In this document: piece by piece, positions 1 to 12,790 of the stretch | Layout of the letters: each line of letters opens with the position of its first letter | Numbering within the stretch: position 1 is the stretch's first letter | Assembly: GCA_023101725.1 (NCBI GenBank) | Contig: JALJCO010013392.1 | Coordinates: 21,800 to 85,799, forward strand | Direction: 5' to 3' | DNA: 64,000 nt | Source of the DNA: Atherinomorus stipes | Lineage: Eukaryota; Chordata; Actinopteri; Atheriniformes; Atherinidae | Position numbers and translations under genes: made by a program | The notes under the pieces: model-generated | The model's database searches: none | What the model was told of the DNA's origin: nothing | The model's input: only the letters and a program-made list of their open reading frames with translations

Positions 1-1260
1 GGATGTTTCTTTCTTGCATCGTCTTAGGCATGTCTACTGAGAAACCTGAAAGTGTAGGCACAAAATGGTGAAAAGCTATGGTGACATCAGATGCGCATTC
101 TCTACGGGGAATGCTATCTCAGGGATGTTTTTTGTGATTTCTCTTTGTTTGCTGATTTCTTTACACATTGTGAATGCATATCTTATGAAAAACAAACACT
201 GAATTGAAATGAAAACTCTTCGGTGAATGGTGAAGGAAACTCATCCTCTGAGAAATACCCTGTATGCCTCATGCTTTCATGCACTTGGGAGTTTCATTTT
301 TTTAGAAACTGCACCTCATTCTCCGGAAGCGAAATGAATCTTCTGCAAAACCCCAAAACCACAATGCCTCTCCTCCATCGTTTGTACCAGCTTATTTAGT
401 GTTTCAGTGAGATTTAACATTTTACACTGTTATCCCATGTTGTCACAATAAGCATTGTGTTGTGTGAACAGTGTTTTCTGCCACCAGCATACACACACTA
501 AAAGAGCCAGACGCTGTATTGCTGTGTATTAGCTCAGCAATACGTCACCAAGTTTATAATCAGTAACTTCTGTATTGTACATAATTAATCAAAAGGGATA
601 TGACAAACTTTTACAGCTGAAACATGTCTAATCCCAGGCTGTGACCCCCCCCCACCCCTGATCCGATGAATCTATTAGGTTTATCTTGTTAGACTACACA
701 AGTACAAGTTCCCCAGACAGAATAAGAAAACGCCCAGTGTGCCTCGGTTCTCAATTCCCACTAACATTCCCCGTTATTTTTAAGATTTATTTTCTAGTGT
801 AACCCTGATATGATAAAGCAGTTGGGATCAACAAAAAAAGACACATGAACGAATTTTTCATTCATAGTTTTCTCTTTTTCAGCCAGTGTCTTAATGCCAG
901 TGACTGTTGTATGAGCCTGTATCTGTGTTGTTGAGTGTGTGCACGCTTGTGTGTGAATGCACATGGCCAGCTGTCAGTTGGCCTTAGTTGCCCTGGAAGC
1001 TGTGATCTGGGAGAGCACAGCACTCTCATTAGATTAACAGACTGCCTGAATTTAACAATCAAATTTACACAGACTCAGCAACAGAAATGTCATGGATGCA
1101 TCCCAGTGTCTATAACAACAGCTAAAATTGCTCAGCTTTGTTTTTTATCATATTTAGAAGACATGAATAAGACAAGGTGAACAGAAACTGGGAAGCAAAA
1201 AGAAGTTTAAAAAAAAAAGGTCCAAACAAAAACAAAATACTGCCTGGAGTCTTTGCTTTA
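1..1260. other. Non-coding sequence, no recognised gene
   Basis: AT-rich single-copy-looking sequence with stops in all frames and no recognisable domain. Short open frames here show no family resemblance. It could be intron or 3' UTR of a gene to the left (see the poly(A) signal at 2422), but nothing proves this. Confidence 0.5.
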
Positions 1261-1261
1261 T

Positions 1262-1560
1262 AATGTAATATCTCACACATAAAACTGTTATAGACATTAT
1301 ACTGTATGATACAGTGTGATGCGGTACATACGATATGACAGGATATAATCTTTCAAAAAATGTATGACACAAGATACAATACACTACGATACAAAAACAG
1401 TAGGGGCAGCACTGAAAACAAAACTATGCAATATGATATAATGCAACAAGAGACAATATGATAAAATACAAAATAACATATGATACGATACAAAAAGACA
1501 CAATCTGATATGATTCAGAACTACATATGATGTGATGCGTTATGTGATGTGGCATGATAG
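1262..1560. repeat. Degenerate GATAC/GATAT-type short tandem repeat
   Basis: About 300 bases are built from diverged 5-mer-like units such as GATAC, GATAT, GATAA and TGATG. The unit is recognisable throughout but never perfect over more than a few copies, as expected of an old decaying microsatellite. It ends just before the MITE at 1581. Confidence 0.6.
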
Positions 1561-1580
1561 AGTCCTAATAAGAGGAGTGT

Positions 1581-1916
1581 TGTCATGGAACGAGTCAAAG
1601 AAGGACCCAAATGCAGGACAGAGGCAGGCTCAGGAAAGAAAGGTTTATTAAACAACTAAGAATAACAAAAGGAACATGTAAGCAAACTCAAACAGAATCA
1701 ACTTTTGGGGAAACCGATGAGGAGACAGGGAAGTACGACAGCAACCTGGCAATGGAAAACCAAAAAGTGGGAGTATAAATAAAAAGAAGGACTAATGAGA
1801 AATGAGAAACAGGTGCTGCAGAAAGATTATTAAATGAAACCAGGTGGGTTACAGAAAACTCTACAAAATAAAACAGGAAAGACAGGACTAAGACTGAAAC
1901 CCCACAGATCGTGACA
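1581..1916. mobile_element. Non-autonomous DNA transposon (MITE), 336 bp, with 5-bp target duplication
   Basis: The element starts TGTCATGG and ends CGTGACA, giving short terminal inverted repeats (TGTCA/TGACA). AGTGT lies directly before it (1576-1580) and directly after it (1917-1921), a perfect 5-bp target-site duplication. The inside is A-rich, has no open reading frame of note and includes a TTTATTAAAC stretch near the left end. Superfamily is not assigned: 5-bp duplications do not fit hAT (8 bp), TTAA elements or mariner (TA). Confidence 0.75.
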
Positions 1917-2460
1917 AGTGTGAATTTTTTTTCCCCTTTTCTTCACCTTTTGGACATTTGACCTGGTCTTTAGATGGTCTGAATTCCAAAACAGTGTTGA
2001 AAATGCTTGTTTCTATCCTTCCATTCCACTGCAAAATCAGACTTTAGTTTTATCATAGCTTGAAGTTGGCAGTGCAAAAAAAACAAACAAAAAAAAAAAC
2101 CAAATGTCTGCAATTTTTCTTAGTTGAATGCATCTGATGCAAGACATGTTCACCAGAAACAGGAAATGACATGAACACGTTGCAACAACCTTTGAGTCCG
2201 TGCACCCACAGGGTCACTTCCTTTTTGTGACAACATAAATCAGATGTAATGTTCTGCAAACTGTTGCATTGTTTTCTCTTTGCCATGTTGGCTAATTCAC
2301 ATTGTAACCATTGGTTATATTCTAGGACTCAACATAGCAGTTTTGAATGGGTCTAAATGTGGCAGTGGATATGCATCTTGTTAATAGTTTAATGTGACTT
2401 AAATGTCTTTTTTTGTACATAAATAAAGCTCCAGTCTTTTGTAAACCAAGATTGAGTCTC
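1917..2460 (+). other. Possible 3' end of an upstream gene (3' UTR-like)
   Basis: AT-rich sequence leading into an AATAAA hexamer at 2422-2427, followed about 20 bases later by a CA-type cleavage context and then GT-rich sequence, as in vertebrate mRNA 3' ends. No coding exon is visible upstream in the window, so the gene is unknown. By mammalian gene order next to B3GNT2 (COMMD1 upstream) commd1 is conceivable, but this is inference only. Confidence 0.3.
2422..2427 (+). promoter_or_regulatory. Candidate poly(A) signal AATAAA
   Basis: Canonical hexamer in the sequence context described for the preceding 3' UTR-like stretch. AATAAA occurs often by chance in AT-rich fish DNA, so it is only a candidate. 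Confidence 0.3.
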
Positions 2461-3857
2461 AGATCATTTACTCCACGCTGTATACAGTGTCAGTGAATTG
2501 TTCCTGTAGTTACTGCGACAGAACAAGATAACTGTTATGTAACTGTTTAACTGTATGTTAAATCTGTCAAAACATTTTTGCTTTGAGTCTGTTGGTTCAT
2601 TAGACGTCTTTGTGTGCAGTGACCCTTAAATTCTTCATTATTCTTTTCCCAGAACCTTATTAGCACACTCTTGGTCACACTTTGATTAAACCTGATACAT
2701 GAGCAGCTGGGTGACAGCAGCAGTTACAAGTGCCAGTATGTGCCCTGCAGACACCCTTGGGTGATCGCATACACAGCAGACAACGGCTCACGGACCACCT
2801 GAGACTCTAGGGCGGAGGAGACATCTGAGTCCTGGCTGTCTTGAGGCTGCTTCACACCCGCTGCTGTGTGGTCATTCTATCTTGTCTCATTAACATCATT
2901 AACCTAAATAAACACCCTGAACTCTGTCCTGGTGACACAATGACTGCTTGAAGGCTCTGCTGTAGATGAAGCCTACAAAAGGTTGCTGGATTTATTAAAA
3001 CACAACAGTGTCCTTGTATTATACTTTGTACAAATGTTTAGATGGAAACTTATTGCTAAATGTCACTTTAGGTTTGTGAGGAAATAATCAACATGATTGC
3101 AATCTCTACATAGTTCTCCATACTGCAGGTATGTTGAGGGTTTCCTTAACACAATGGGTGAAGTCAAGCAAGAGGCAGCTGAAGAAAATGCTGCAGAGCA
3201 ACTATTGAGTAATAGCCTTATCTGCATCATTCCAATCTGCTCAAGACACAGTTATTCTGGTTGGGAGTTCCTTCACTTGCATAGCTGTATTTGATGTTTT
3301 TGTGCACTTATATCAACTCCATACCTACATACCAGTGACTTTAGAGTGTCTTTGTTTTGTATGTCAATTTCCTATGGAATGCACTGTCAGTTTATTGCAT
3401 ACATTTTGACCCCTTCTGCATCAAAAACACTTCAAGCAGAGCAAAGAAAATTCACATCCTCCTTTAAAGTAATATCCCCCCCTTAAAAAGGCGAAACTAG
3501 CAAGCTGACTTTCAGTCAGTCTATACTGAGTACACTTTCATGGCATTATTATACAGTATGTGAATCTTGAGATGTTTATTCATAAGCGCAAGTTGGAAGT
3601 CTATTGTGTCTATGAAGGGACCAGCTGCTACATGCAAGAATGAAAAGCTTGTACCTCTCCACACAAAAGACACCCTTTGTCCTTGACCCTGTCATTAACA
3701 GCAGACAGCCTGAGGACAGGTCCCCTGCTGTTTAAAAGCCCCATGCCCATCGTATACATGTGCATTCACAGGCAAGCAGACTCTTGCAATACCTCCAACT
3801 TCCAACTTGTTTTTGTAGTATTCAGGTCTTCATACTTGTGAAGATGGTTTGGATCAG
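2461..3857. other. Intergenic-looking DNA, nothing recognised
   Basis: No open frame with family resemblance, no clear repeat boundaries. A 65-codon open frame at 3097-3294 has no recognisable motif and no exon context. Confidence 0.5.
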
Positions 3858-3976
3858 GGTCCCGTTCCAGAAAGGAGGTTCAACTAATACTGAGTCTAGT
3901 GAGAAACTCTGGGTTAACTTACTCTGAGTTTTTGGTTCCAAAACAGGTGCTGTGAGTTGGTTCAATCAACTCTGAG
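3858..3976. repeat. Truncated interspersed repeat (GTTCCAGAAAGGAGGTT type)
   Basis: Contains GTTCCAGAAAGGAGGTTCAA followed by internally repeated CTCTGAGTT-like motifs, a pattern I recognise from dispersed teleost repeats. Only one end is seen; it abuts the TTAA-type MITE remnant starting about 3977. Confidence 0.4.
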
Positions 3977-4344
3977 AAGGGATACAACACCCACAGAATG
4001 ATGTGCCTTCATTTTCTACTCACCCTTCATGCTGAGCAAGACTGTGGAGCACTTTTTTAATATCTCAAATGCAGCCGGAGATCTGGGGTGGTTTTCGTTA
4101 TCTGCCAACATTCATATGATGGGATTCACTGGTGCCTAAATCAAAAAATCCATAAAAGTCCACAAAAACTTGGCAATATTCCTCCATACTGCTCGTCCAA
4201 TGTGATCCAAGTGTCCTGAGTGGGTAGCGACCATAATTTACTCAAAACGACATCATTTGGTATATTTTTATAGCCTAAACAGTAGAAGATCGTACTTAAC
4301 CATGCGTATTCACTCCGGAAGCCGCGGCAGACGAGATCATGCGT

Positions 4345-4384
<40 letters not shown>

Positions 4385-4582
4385 TCCTTTAAATCAATAG
4401 CCAACCCCTCTTGTGTTTGTCCTGGTTTGTCCGCAGCTCGAGCGCTCTTAGCACAACAGCAAATTTCTTCTTCTACGCTTGCATTATTGGCAGAGTAGGC
4501 GTTGAACGCCGTGGCCTCCATTGTGTCATGAACTCGCATGGGTGCGCTGTGGCTATTGTTGCTTGTGCTAGCTTCTATCAAA
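3977..4582. mobile_element. TTAA-type MITE, family 1, copy A (decayed)
   Basis: Matches the left two thirds of the complete copy at 13693-14587: ACCCACAGAATGA near the left end, then CAAATGCAGCCGGAGATC, AAAGTCCACAAAAACTTG, CATACTGCTCGTCCAATG and the GTTTGTCC central part. The left terminus is diverged (GGGATACAACACCCACAG against GGAATAGTTCACCCACAG) and the right arm is missing, so no target duplication can be read. A long minus-strand open frame across it is a by-product of the repeat and is not called as a gene. Confidence 0.7.
4344..4387. repeat. (TTTC)n microsatellite inside MITE copy A
   Basis: About eleven nearly perfect TTTC units. At the same place the sister copy (14070-14090) has only a short CTTTTTCTTTCTTTT stretch, so the array grew inside this copy after insertion. 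Confidence 0.9.
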
Positions 4583-5907
4583 AAAGGGGGGGGAAAAAAA
4601 TCAAATAAATTCAGTTCAGTTCAATACCTTATATCAGACACAGTATATGGTCCATATTGACAAACATACACACAAAACAATTGAAATTCTAAGTTAAAAG
4701 GTCAGAATTGCTGAAGAAACACTGATCAAACTTGTGATTTTGCTCAAAGTGAACTTTTCCTCAATAGCTATCAATGTATATCGCTGATTCTCAAAGGTGT
4801 CATAACCTAGTGTTTTACATCCACAATTCCTCTTAAATTATCTTCAAATGAATTTTTAATTCTAGTTGGGTGGGAGGAAAATTTAATGAGCGCATTTTAA
4901 CCTCTTTTTATCTCCAACTTTTGTTTGTCGCGAGAATACGCACGAGAGTTAGACCTGTCTGTAAGCGCGCTCACGAGGCAAACGTCAAAGTCAATATAAA
5001 GTTTTATCAGGACAGGGCAGGTGAAGGAAATGATGTCCCAACAGAGAAAAACATGATCAAAAACATAACGGTATGGTTGATAGAGAGGATCCGCGGAGTT
5101 AAAGGGCTGGACTCTGATGAATATAAGAAGCAGACGTCTGACATGAAGTTAACCAAACACTGTTAGCTTTTGGAGCTACATTAGCAGCTTGTCCGCTCGT
5201 CTACCATTGTTTACTGGTCTCTTACACAAAAAATAATAAATTACACAAGCAGCAACACTTACCGACTACACATCCTCACTGATAAATATAATCCAGTGGT
5301 CCCTGGTAGTGCTGTCCCTCCTGTTAAAGCAGCGAAAACTGCTGAATTTCTGCCGAGGCAACCCAGCACGGCAACACGCTATCGCCACCTAGTGGGCCAC
5401 AAAAAACTTTACATTTTGTACCTTTGGGCCCAGAACCGGTTCACCCAATACGCACACTACGTTGGGGGGCCCCAAAAAATAAAAGAAGCCCCAAGGAAGA
5501 AATAAAAAAAAAAACAACCCCCCCCCCCCCCCCAACAAAAAAAAAACCGCCCGTCGCGCATGTGTTCCGCATTCCAAGCACATCAGGCTGGAGAGGAGAA
5601 CAGGGAGATGAAGCGGATTAAGGGATGTATAAGAAAAGGAGAAGGAAAGAACATGAGAATGAAGCGCGGGAAAAGCAGCCAGGTAACTCTACTCTCCCGG
5701 TGGAATAGTGGGAGGGACTCGTCCATGTTTGATCTAAATTAGCAGGGGGTGCATCTCTCCCTGTGCATCTTGCTGGCTTCTATCAGTTTAGTTGTAGTTT
5801 TGAAGTTTCAACTGTACTTACAAAAAAAATAGAAAGTAGGCCTAATGGATAAATATTGGCTAAGATTTAATTTTGTTTGCTTTGATAACCAACAGGCACA
5901 TATGCAG
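4583..5907. other. Non-coding DNA with poly-A/poly-C stretch
   Basis: No gene recognised. Around 5460-5550 the sequence becomes homopolymer-rich (GGGGGGCCCC, runs of A, then about 17 C, then A again), resembling the other suspect low-complexity tracts of this window. The 98-codon open frame at 4870-5166 has no recognisable motif. Confidence 0.5.
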
Positions 5908-6437
5908 TCGTCCTCAAAATTATTCATACCCTCCAGTTAAAGAAAATATTAAATTCACAATAGTAATTCAAATAACAGGAAGCTAAAGAAACTAATAATG
6001 AATTAAAAAAATAACTATATTATAATTTTTGAAGTAAAATATTGATTTTGAATTATGGTTGAAAATATCATTTAAAACAAATAAACAAACAAAACTGCCC
6101 CAACACAATAGCGCACCTTTCCCATGAACAGTTGACCAAAATATCTGTCAACAGGTGCAGGAGTCTTTTTGAACATTAGAGAAAACAGCTGATTGCAGTG
6201 ATTGTCTCAAAGTGTTACTCGACAACATTTTAGCTTCGGAGCCCCATCATGCATGTTTACTTGTTTTATTTTTTGTGTGTTTGTGTTCAATATTTCTGTT
6301 GAACCACAATTGAAAATCAATATGATTTTCATAAAATTTTATTTATTACTTTTGTCAATTTCAACTTATTTCACTGACAGCTGATTTTCTTCCTTCTTTA
6401 ATTGGAGGGTATGAATAATTTTGAGGACATCTGATGC
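5908..6437. mobile_element. Tc1/mariner-like MITE, copy 1
   Basis: Inverted termini: GTCCTCAAAATTATTCATAC at the left and GTATGAATAATTTTGAGGAC at the right, about 530 bp apart, with an AT-rich inside lacking a transposase. TA dinucleotides lie near both ends, and the CAGTCGTCC-type terminus fits Tc1/mariner. A second copy of the same family is at about 23829-24352. Exact ends are uncertain by a few bases. Confidence 0.7.
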
Positions 6438-7560
6438 AGATATCTTATAAGAATATAAGAACTGAAACTCAAAATATTCTGTACTAAATAAGTAATTTGT
6501 AACAATATGGTATGATCCAGCCCTATGATAAATTATCATATAAATAATTGCCTACATTTGAAGTATAAGTAAAACAAACACAGCCAATTTGATGGAGATG
6601 AATAAATATTAGCCATATCCATATAACAAGTGCTGTGCTTATGTTTTCTACTACAAGAAACCAGTGCAGGGACAAAGCCAGCTTAATCTAGGTCACAGTG
6701 CCAACTCTAGTGCAGGCACATCCACAGATGTGCCAACCCTATATCTTTTATGTTTAATGCACTGGGTGTAATGTGCAACTGTTGACAGTTTTTGCAGTTC
6801 CGTTAGGAGGGCCCCTTACCAGAACTTTGCCTAGGGCCCCTTAGAGGTCTGAACCGGCTCTGTTCGGGCCGCAGAAACAGCTTGCACTTTCAATACACAA
6901 GCCATGCTGTTATTTGTAGGAACTGTTACAATGTATTCTCCCACCACCTGGGTGGGAGTAGCCTAATGTGTCAATTAGCTGTACAATAACTCCAACTTCC
7001 CTAAAATGTAGACCCTTTCAAAAGAAAATAATGGAAGGTTTAGATGTGCCACCCTTTTCCCAGCCTGTACCAGCCCCCTCATCAAAAACTTTCTAGACTC
7101 GCCCCTGCTTGCTACTGTTATGTATCATGTATTGGCTTCATAATCACAAGTGTGCTCGACAGCTTAAGACGAGGAAAAAAAAACAACAACCTAGGTTTAG
7201 AATCTGGAAAATGCATTCTTTGCATCACTTTCTCACTTATGTCATAAAGTAGCACGTGCTTACCACTACATCACATTTCCTCAGAAGCTATTTTGGCGAC
7301 TGGTCTTTAACAGCTTGAATAAGTGTGCCTTACAAAGAAACCTGTGACCAAAAACAAACAAACAAAAATCTTGCTCCAACTTCCACTTATGCTTCGATAA
7401 ATAATAATAGTAATAATAATCAGATAAAAAGTGTTTTTTTTGTCTTGTTGTTTTTTTTTTAGGTCATTAACAATGGAAGTGCCTCAAGTTTAGTTTTAAG
7501 AAACGAGGCCATTGCTTGTCAGATCGCTCGCTTTGAATAGACGCACCTTGACTCGAGTAT
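6438..7560. other. Non-coding DNA, nothing firmly recognised
   Basis: AT-rich, with a CCCC/GGGG-containing stretch at 6800-6870 and a fragment at 7050-7110 (TCTAGACTCGCCCCTG) that resembles dispersed fish repeats. No gene signal until the CpG-rich block that follows. Confidence 0.45.
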
Positions 7561-7584
7561 TAAGTTTCAGTGGCGCACCCCGTC

Positions 7585-7592
7585 TTTATAAA
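7585..7592 (+). promoter_or_regulatory. TATA box of candidate b3gnt2 promoter
   Basis: TTTATAAA sits at the upstream edge of a CpG-rich block that differs sharply from the AT-rich surroundings. Transcription would start about 30 bases downstream, near 7615-7620. Assignment to b3gnt2 is inference from strand, from the lack of another gene between, and from the need for an upstream non-coding exon. Confidence 0.4.
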
Positions 7593-7617
7593 CGTTTGTG
7601 TAAGTGCGCGTGCTTGT

Positions 7618-7929
7618 CTAGTGTACGTGTGTGCGTTTGAAGGGTGCTCCGCCCAGACAGGGGGTACGCGCGCGACTGTTAGGAGAAAAGTCAGTCAGAG
7701 CGGAGTTTAAACAGGGACGACACACGAAAGAAAGAAAACAGACGAAGCGTTGCCGCAAGAAAGACGTATGGATTTACTCCACCTCTCCGCCATTGCCGGG
7801 TAGACTCGCGGAAGAAGGACGGTTGAAACTAAAGAAGTTGCACCCGCTCAGGAGTTTTTACGTGTGAAGAATGAGAACGTTGACACCGACCAGCTAATCT
7901 TAACCTGCTCTCAGAAGTTCACCAGGTTG
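7618..7929 (+). other. b3gnt2: Candidate non-coding first exon of b3gnt2
   Basis: CpG-rich segment, downstream of a TATA box, ending at TTG|GTAAAG (donor GT at 7930-7931); CAG|GTTGGT four bases earlier is an alternative donor. It contains a 78-codon open frame (7631-7867) of basic, low-complexity composition with no family resemblance, best read as chance. Known biology: mammalian B3GNT2 has a non-coding first exon, a long intron and the whole coding region in one 3' exon, which this arrangement would match. A 5' RACE product or RNA reads joining about 7929 to 46684 would prove it. Confidence 0.4.
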
Positions 7930-8557
7930 GTAAAGTTTATTGTTGGGAAGATTTAGAAACTCAAGAAGTTACCTTAAGAGGTATCCTCTACGTCGTTCAG
8001 GTGGGGAAAACATTACATAGGCTATGTATTATTAAGCCTTCCTGTTGATCATTTAACATCTTTGTTGGTTTAGTGAAAAAAATATTAGGTTTATTTGAGC
8101 TGATTTACACAGCTACTCAACCACTTGGCAAACAGCGTGACGCTTCTCAACTTTCTGTGTGGATAGGAGTTATCGTATGTTCATGAAATTTACTTTAAAA
8201 CATTTTGAAAGAAAAAAATATCTAATTATATTGGGGGTGGAGGACGCTGTAACAGGATGTTCCACAATTACCGGACTTTTTTTTTTCTGACTGAACAAGA
8301 AACAAAACCAAACAAAAAGAATAGTTACTTGAGAGACAAAAGCACAGAAATGAGATATTCACACAGATGAAAAACTCCAATTGGTTGCCAGAATCATATT
8401 CTCATTAGGAGGGGGAAGAAAAATAATAATCTGCTGTTTTAAGCGAACCTCACCACTCTTTTTTCCCCCTATCATTCTCATTTTTCTTTCATACCTCTTA
8501 TGCTTTTCAGCATTTAAGTTTATAATCACATGAGCAACATTTTCCAAACTCTGCACA

Positions 8558-8559
<2 letters not shown>

Positions 8560-8613
<54 letters not shown>
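8560..8613. repeat. (TG)n microsatellite
   Basis: About 27 uninterrupted TG units. Confidence 0.97.
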
Positions 8614-8615
<2 letters not shown>

Positions 8616-11600
8616 GCTCAGAGGCTCAACTTCCAAACCACAGTTAGAATGAGCATCAGTAATGGAGGGTAGGCTACATTTCTGCTTGATGGCAAAACCT
8701 AAGAGGCAAATCATCAGTCAATCTCATGAAATGGCACATTTAAAGGAAATCCTCTGCTTAGATTTAGTTATGATTATATTTTTAGCAAAAATGTGAAAGA
8801 TAAATTGTGTGAGCAACTTTGATTCTATTCTTTCTCTTCAGGACAGGTTTTAGCCTTGATAATAACTCCTCTATTTTTCTCTTTGACATGACTCTCCACC
8901 TATATTTAGTCCATGGCATGCATGCATAGCTGGTTTCTTGTGTTACAAGTGCCCCAATAGAGAACAAGATTCAGATTACATCTGATTATTTGTTTGTATT
9001 TAATGGCCATGCTTTAAAGAAATCCTACTTCCAGCTCAATTTGGGTTTAGTGTATCAAAACGGAGATAAAAATAGGTTTGCCTTTCAACGTTATTGTGTC
9101 CAAGAAACACTGTAGCAAGTTGTGTTTTCTATAATTTTGTTTCTGTCTTAGATAAAGCAAAGTTAAAATTTTGACAGACAAATAAAATAACAGGAACTCT
9201 TTCAAAGGCAATTCAAATTTAATTCTTATCACAGTAGTCAATGACATAACACTTCTCTGTCAGCTCAGTTTGGACTGCCTAGGTCTAAAAGTATGTCATT
9301 CATCGAGATGCTAAGATTTGCTGCCAGCTTGCATGTCACTCTCAAGCCACAACCATAAATTGAGCTTTGAGCACAAATTGGTCTGCTGTTCTGGACAGAG
9401 AAGCATCTATCACTGGATCAATCTCTCGTGTCTGGATCTACACTAAGACTTTATTTTTGAGGACATTATTCCAGCAGTGGTTGGTAAAATCCTGTGTATG
9501 TTGACCACTTCTCTGAGTTTAGCGCCTTAGGTCCGAGTCTCGTAGCTTAGGTTGCTTAAACTCTACACTCTTTCCATGTGTTTATTTCATGTAAGTAGCT
9601 TTGGACAAAAGTGCTTAAGTAATATGATGAGTCAGTGTTGCCAGAAAAATTGGGATAGACCGACTGCTAGCTTGTCATGTTAAAGTCATTTGATAACTAA
9701 TTGAAGTCAGAATGGCACTATCAGTTTTATAATGTCTAGCTTGAGTAGTGATGTCTCTTTAGGCATTAACCTTCAGAGTAATTACGTTTTATGTACTCTA
9801 AGATTGACTGCTGGATGGGCAGGGGAGCAGGTGTGTCAAATATTTATTTAGGGATCAAAAGAAAGAAATTTAGTGGTAACTAAAGCTGCCCACATTTATA
9901 TCCTCTGCCTCATTTTAAAGGTAAAACTGAGTTTAGCTTTTCTCTGGATTGAGAAACTCATAGTTTCCACTATTGTCTGTTAAACTTTAAAAGCTCATTT
10001 TTTCCTGATTAAGGTTTCAGGTTTGGGTGAATTCACACAAATGCAAAAAAAAAAAAAAGTACATCACTTTGAGTGTGTGTAATGCACTTTGGCTTCGTAA
10101 TTAAATAAAACATGTCAGTTTTGTTCAGGGCAATGTTTTCCACCTAATCTTGGGTATTTATCTTATCTTCTTTATACATCAGTCATCTGCACCATTTCTA
10201 TCATCCTTTGATAGTGAGTGCAAAAACTTAAATGCCAAAGACGGGTTAATTATTTATTTGATAGATTTGTTTGACTTTGTTGGGTAAAGTTGCACATTTT
10301 TGGTTTTCAGTTGTAAGCGATGGACCTAAATTGATGGGCAGTTACCAAAACATACTTTTCTATCCAATCACTTTTATTTGAATTTTTGTATTTCATTAAA
10401 TGGACAGATAAAAAAAAGAACAGCATGACTTTGGTATCTATTGGTTACCAGCTGTGCTGCTCTGGCATTTGCCAGAAACTCGTATTTTTAGACTTGCAGC
10501 TTTCAGCTAAGGGGCTAAGTCCTTTTCACAGTGTCACACAGTAAAGAGACAATAGTCTTTTCCTTTTAAGGTCAGTAATTTCAGCACATCTTAAATGGGA
10601 GACCTGGTGATACCCAGAGGTGCTGCTAATTATGGGGGGAATCTCATGAGGGATGTACTATAACCACTTTGTCGTTAACACAGATATCTGTGCTGTCCTG
10701 TTTCGGCAGGCTGTCATGTACTAGTTCACATCGTACATTTGACATCGTCCTACATTTCATTAGGGAACTTCTAAAATCTAAACACGGTATTTGACAATGC
10801 AATGTTAATTTTTTGGGGTTAGGAATGTGCCAGTTTCAAGGTACACCATGGTATGAAAAGTTGCGGTTCAGTTTCAGTCATAGTTTCCCTGCTGTAAATT
10901 ATGTTCTGTCTTATTAAACACAGGGAGAGTGTGCAGGCCAGATGAAACTCGAGTTGTGCGCAGGTGTGGTAAAAAATGTAGATGCTCTCCCGGGGTGTGT
11001 GAGTAGCAGAGCTTGGGTGGAATTACTACACCCTTCAATCGAACAAAATCGTTCGCTTTCAGTGGTTGCTGCCAAAATGTATTATTCTCTATCCTGTCTT
11101 TCTATCAGGATTCAATTTAGCCAAACAAAGAAATCCTTATTGTCAACCCCTAAACACAATAGTTTATAAAGTTCTCCTTGTTTAGACGTCCTATCCACTT
11201 AACATAATATTGAAAATAAAAATATAACTTAAGGGCAACAAAACACTTTTCTTCTATGGGCCTCCGTGGACCACTGTTGAAACTTACACCCTTACCTGGA
11301 TCTGTCATAAATAGGACACTTAAAGTGCTAATGACACGTTTTTTGAAATTTTTTGCCATGTTTTATCGACCAAAATGTTCATGATGATCTATGTAACAAA
11401 AACAAGCGCATCTGCACAGATGAGTTATTAGAAAACATTGCTGCTTTTCAGCACATCTGACCAGACTGTGGCGTTGTGAGTCAAAACTGGATATGACGTC
11501 TGCAAGAGCATTTAGCCGTGCCTCCTAAACATCGGATATTTATATAGATACACGTCTGATTAACTTCTAACTGCACAGAACTACTTATTTTGTCTTGGGG

Positions 11601-11814
11601 TTTTGGTGTATAGTAAAGTTACTTGAAGTTAAGGGTCGTGTCATCAACACTTTAAAGATAAAAAGTGATGTTGCTTTCTTTTTTAAGATTGTGTGACACA
11701 GAAGGGCACTGAATTATGCAACTGATAAATGTATCACTTCCCTGATTGCTCAAGTTTTATAGCAACTTTTAGGGATGACGATGATGGTGGAATGGTATCG
11801 GCGATTTCCTATAC
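8614..11814. other. Intronic or intergenic DNA, nothing recognised
   Basis: AT-rich unique-looking sequence. No open frame with domain resemblance, no repeat with clear ends. Short open frames (for example 10942-11169) show no motif. Confidence 0.5.
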
Positions 11815-12149
11815 CCCGAAAAAAAAAAAACATTGGGGGGGGAGGAAAATAATATATAAACTAAATTAGGGAATGGGAATGAAAAAACCTTTTAAATGGG
11901 GAAGGGGTAGGGGAAAGCCTAAATATCCCCAAAAAAAAACAATCCCGGAAAGGGGGGGGGATCCCCCTTGAAAAAAAAAATCAATATAAAAAAAAAAATA
12001 ATTTTCCCCGAAAAAAAATTTTTCTCTTTGGGGGGGGGGGAGACAAAAAAGAAAGGGGGGGGATTTTTTAAAAAAAAATGGATTACAAAATTTTTAAAAA
12101 AAAATTTTTTTTTTAAAAACCAATTAAATTAAAAAAAAAAATAAAAAAA

Positions 12150-12183
<34 letters not shown>
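11815..12183. repeat. Homopolymer-rich tract, suspected assembly error
   Basis: Alternating runs of A, G, T and C (for example runs of 8 to 11 G near 11940-11960 and 12030-12060, then a long A run ending at 12183). Flanks are ordinary. The sequence looks like a low-quality consensus more than a biological repeat: there is no repeating unit and homopolymer runs dominate. Confidence 0.7.
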
Positions 12184-12186
<3 letters not shown>

Positions 12187-12790
12187 CTTTCCAAGCAACT
12201 GTGTTTGAGACTCCTTTTACAGTTAATGTGTTGGCAAAAAGACTTTGCTGTTTGCAGGAAAATGGATAGTATTCAGGATGCTTAATAGCAGATAGCATTA
12301 TTTATTTCTGTTTTGCAAGCATACATAAGTAATTAATGATGACTTGGATGTCACTGTGGTCTCTACGCCTAGTGTCAGTTCATGACACCGCAGCTGCACT
12401 ACAAAGTCCAAGTTGCAATACACAAAACAGAGGAGCTCTTTTAAAATAACAGGATTTTTGTCAATTTTAGATGACCACACATTAAAGAATCTTAATCTGA
12501 ATATTGATATGGATATATCAATTCAAGAGCATCAGCAACATTTACATGAATTACCTGAAGCATAGACACTAGACACATACTCTCCAGTCAGCAGCTCCTG
12601 ATTATGAAGAGTGAGTGAGTGCTGTTGAAACCCAATAACCATCAGTGTAACTTATAATGTCAAACTTGCACACTGAGCAAACTAGACACATAAGGACATT
12701 CAGACAGTATTTAGGACAGTGACACATTTTCTCTGTTCTCATGCACACTTGCGCAAAAGAATTTGGGATTTTGTGTCAGTATTAGAGGTA
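12184..12790. other. Non-coding DNA, nothing recognised
   Basis: Ordinary AT-rich sequence between the suspect tract and the next repeat fragment. Confidence 0.5.

Noticed and set aside
4141..4581. 146-codon minus-strand open frame with KERKKERKKER repeat
   Set aside because: It is read from MITE family 1 plus a (TTTC)n array; the repeat copy at 14.1 kb does not preserve the frame.
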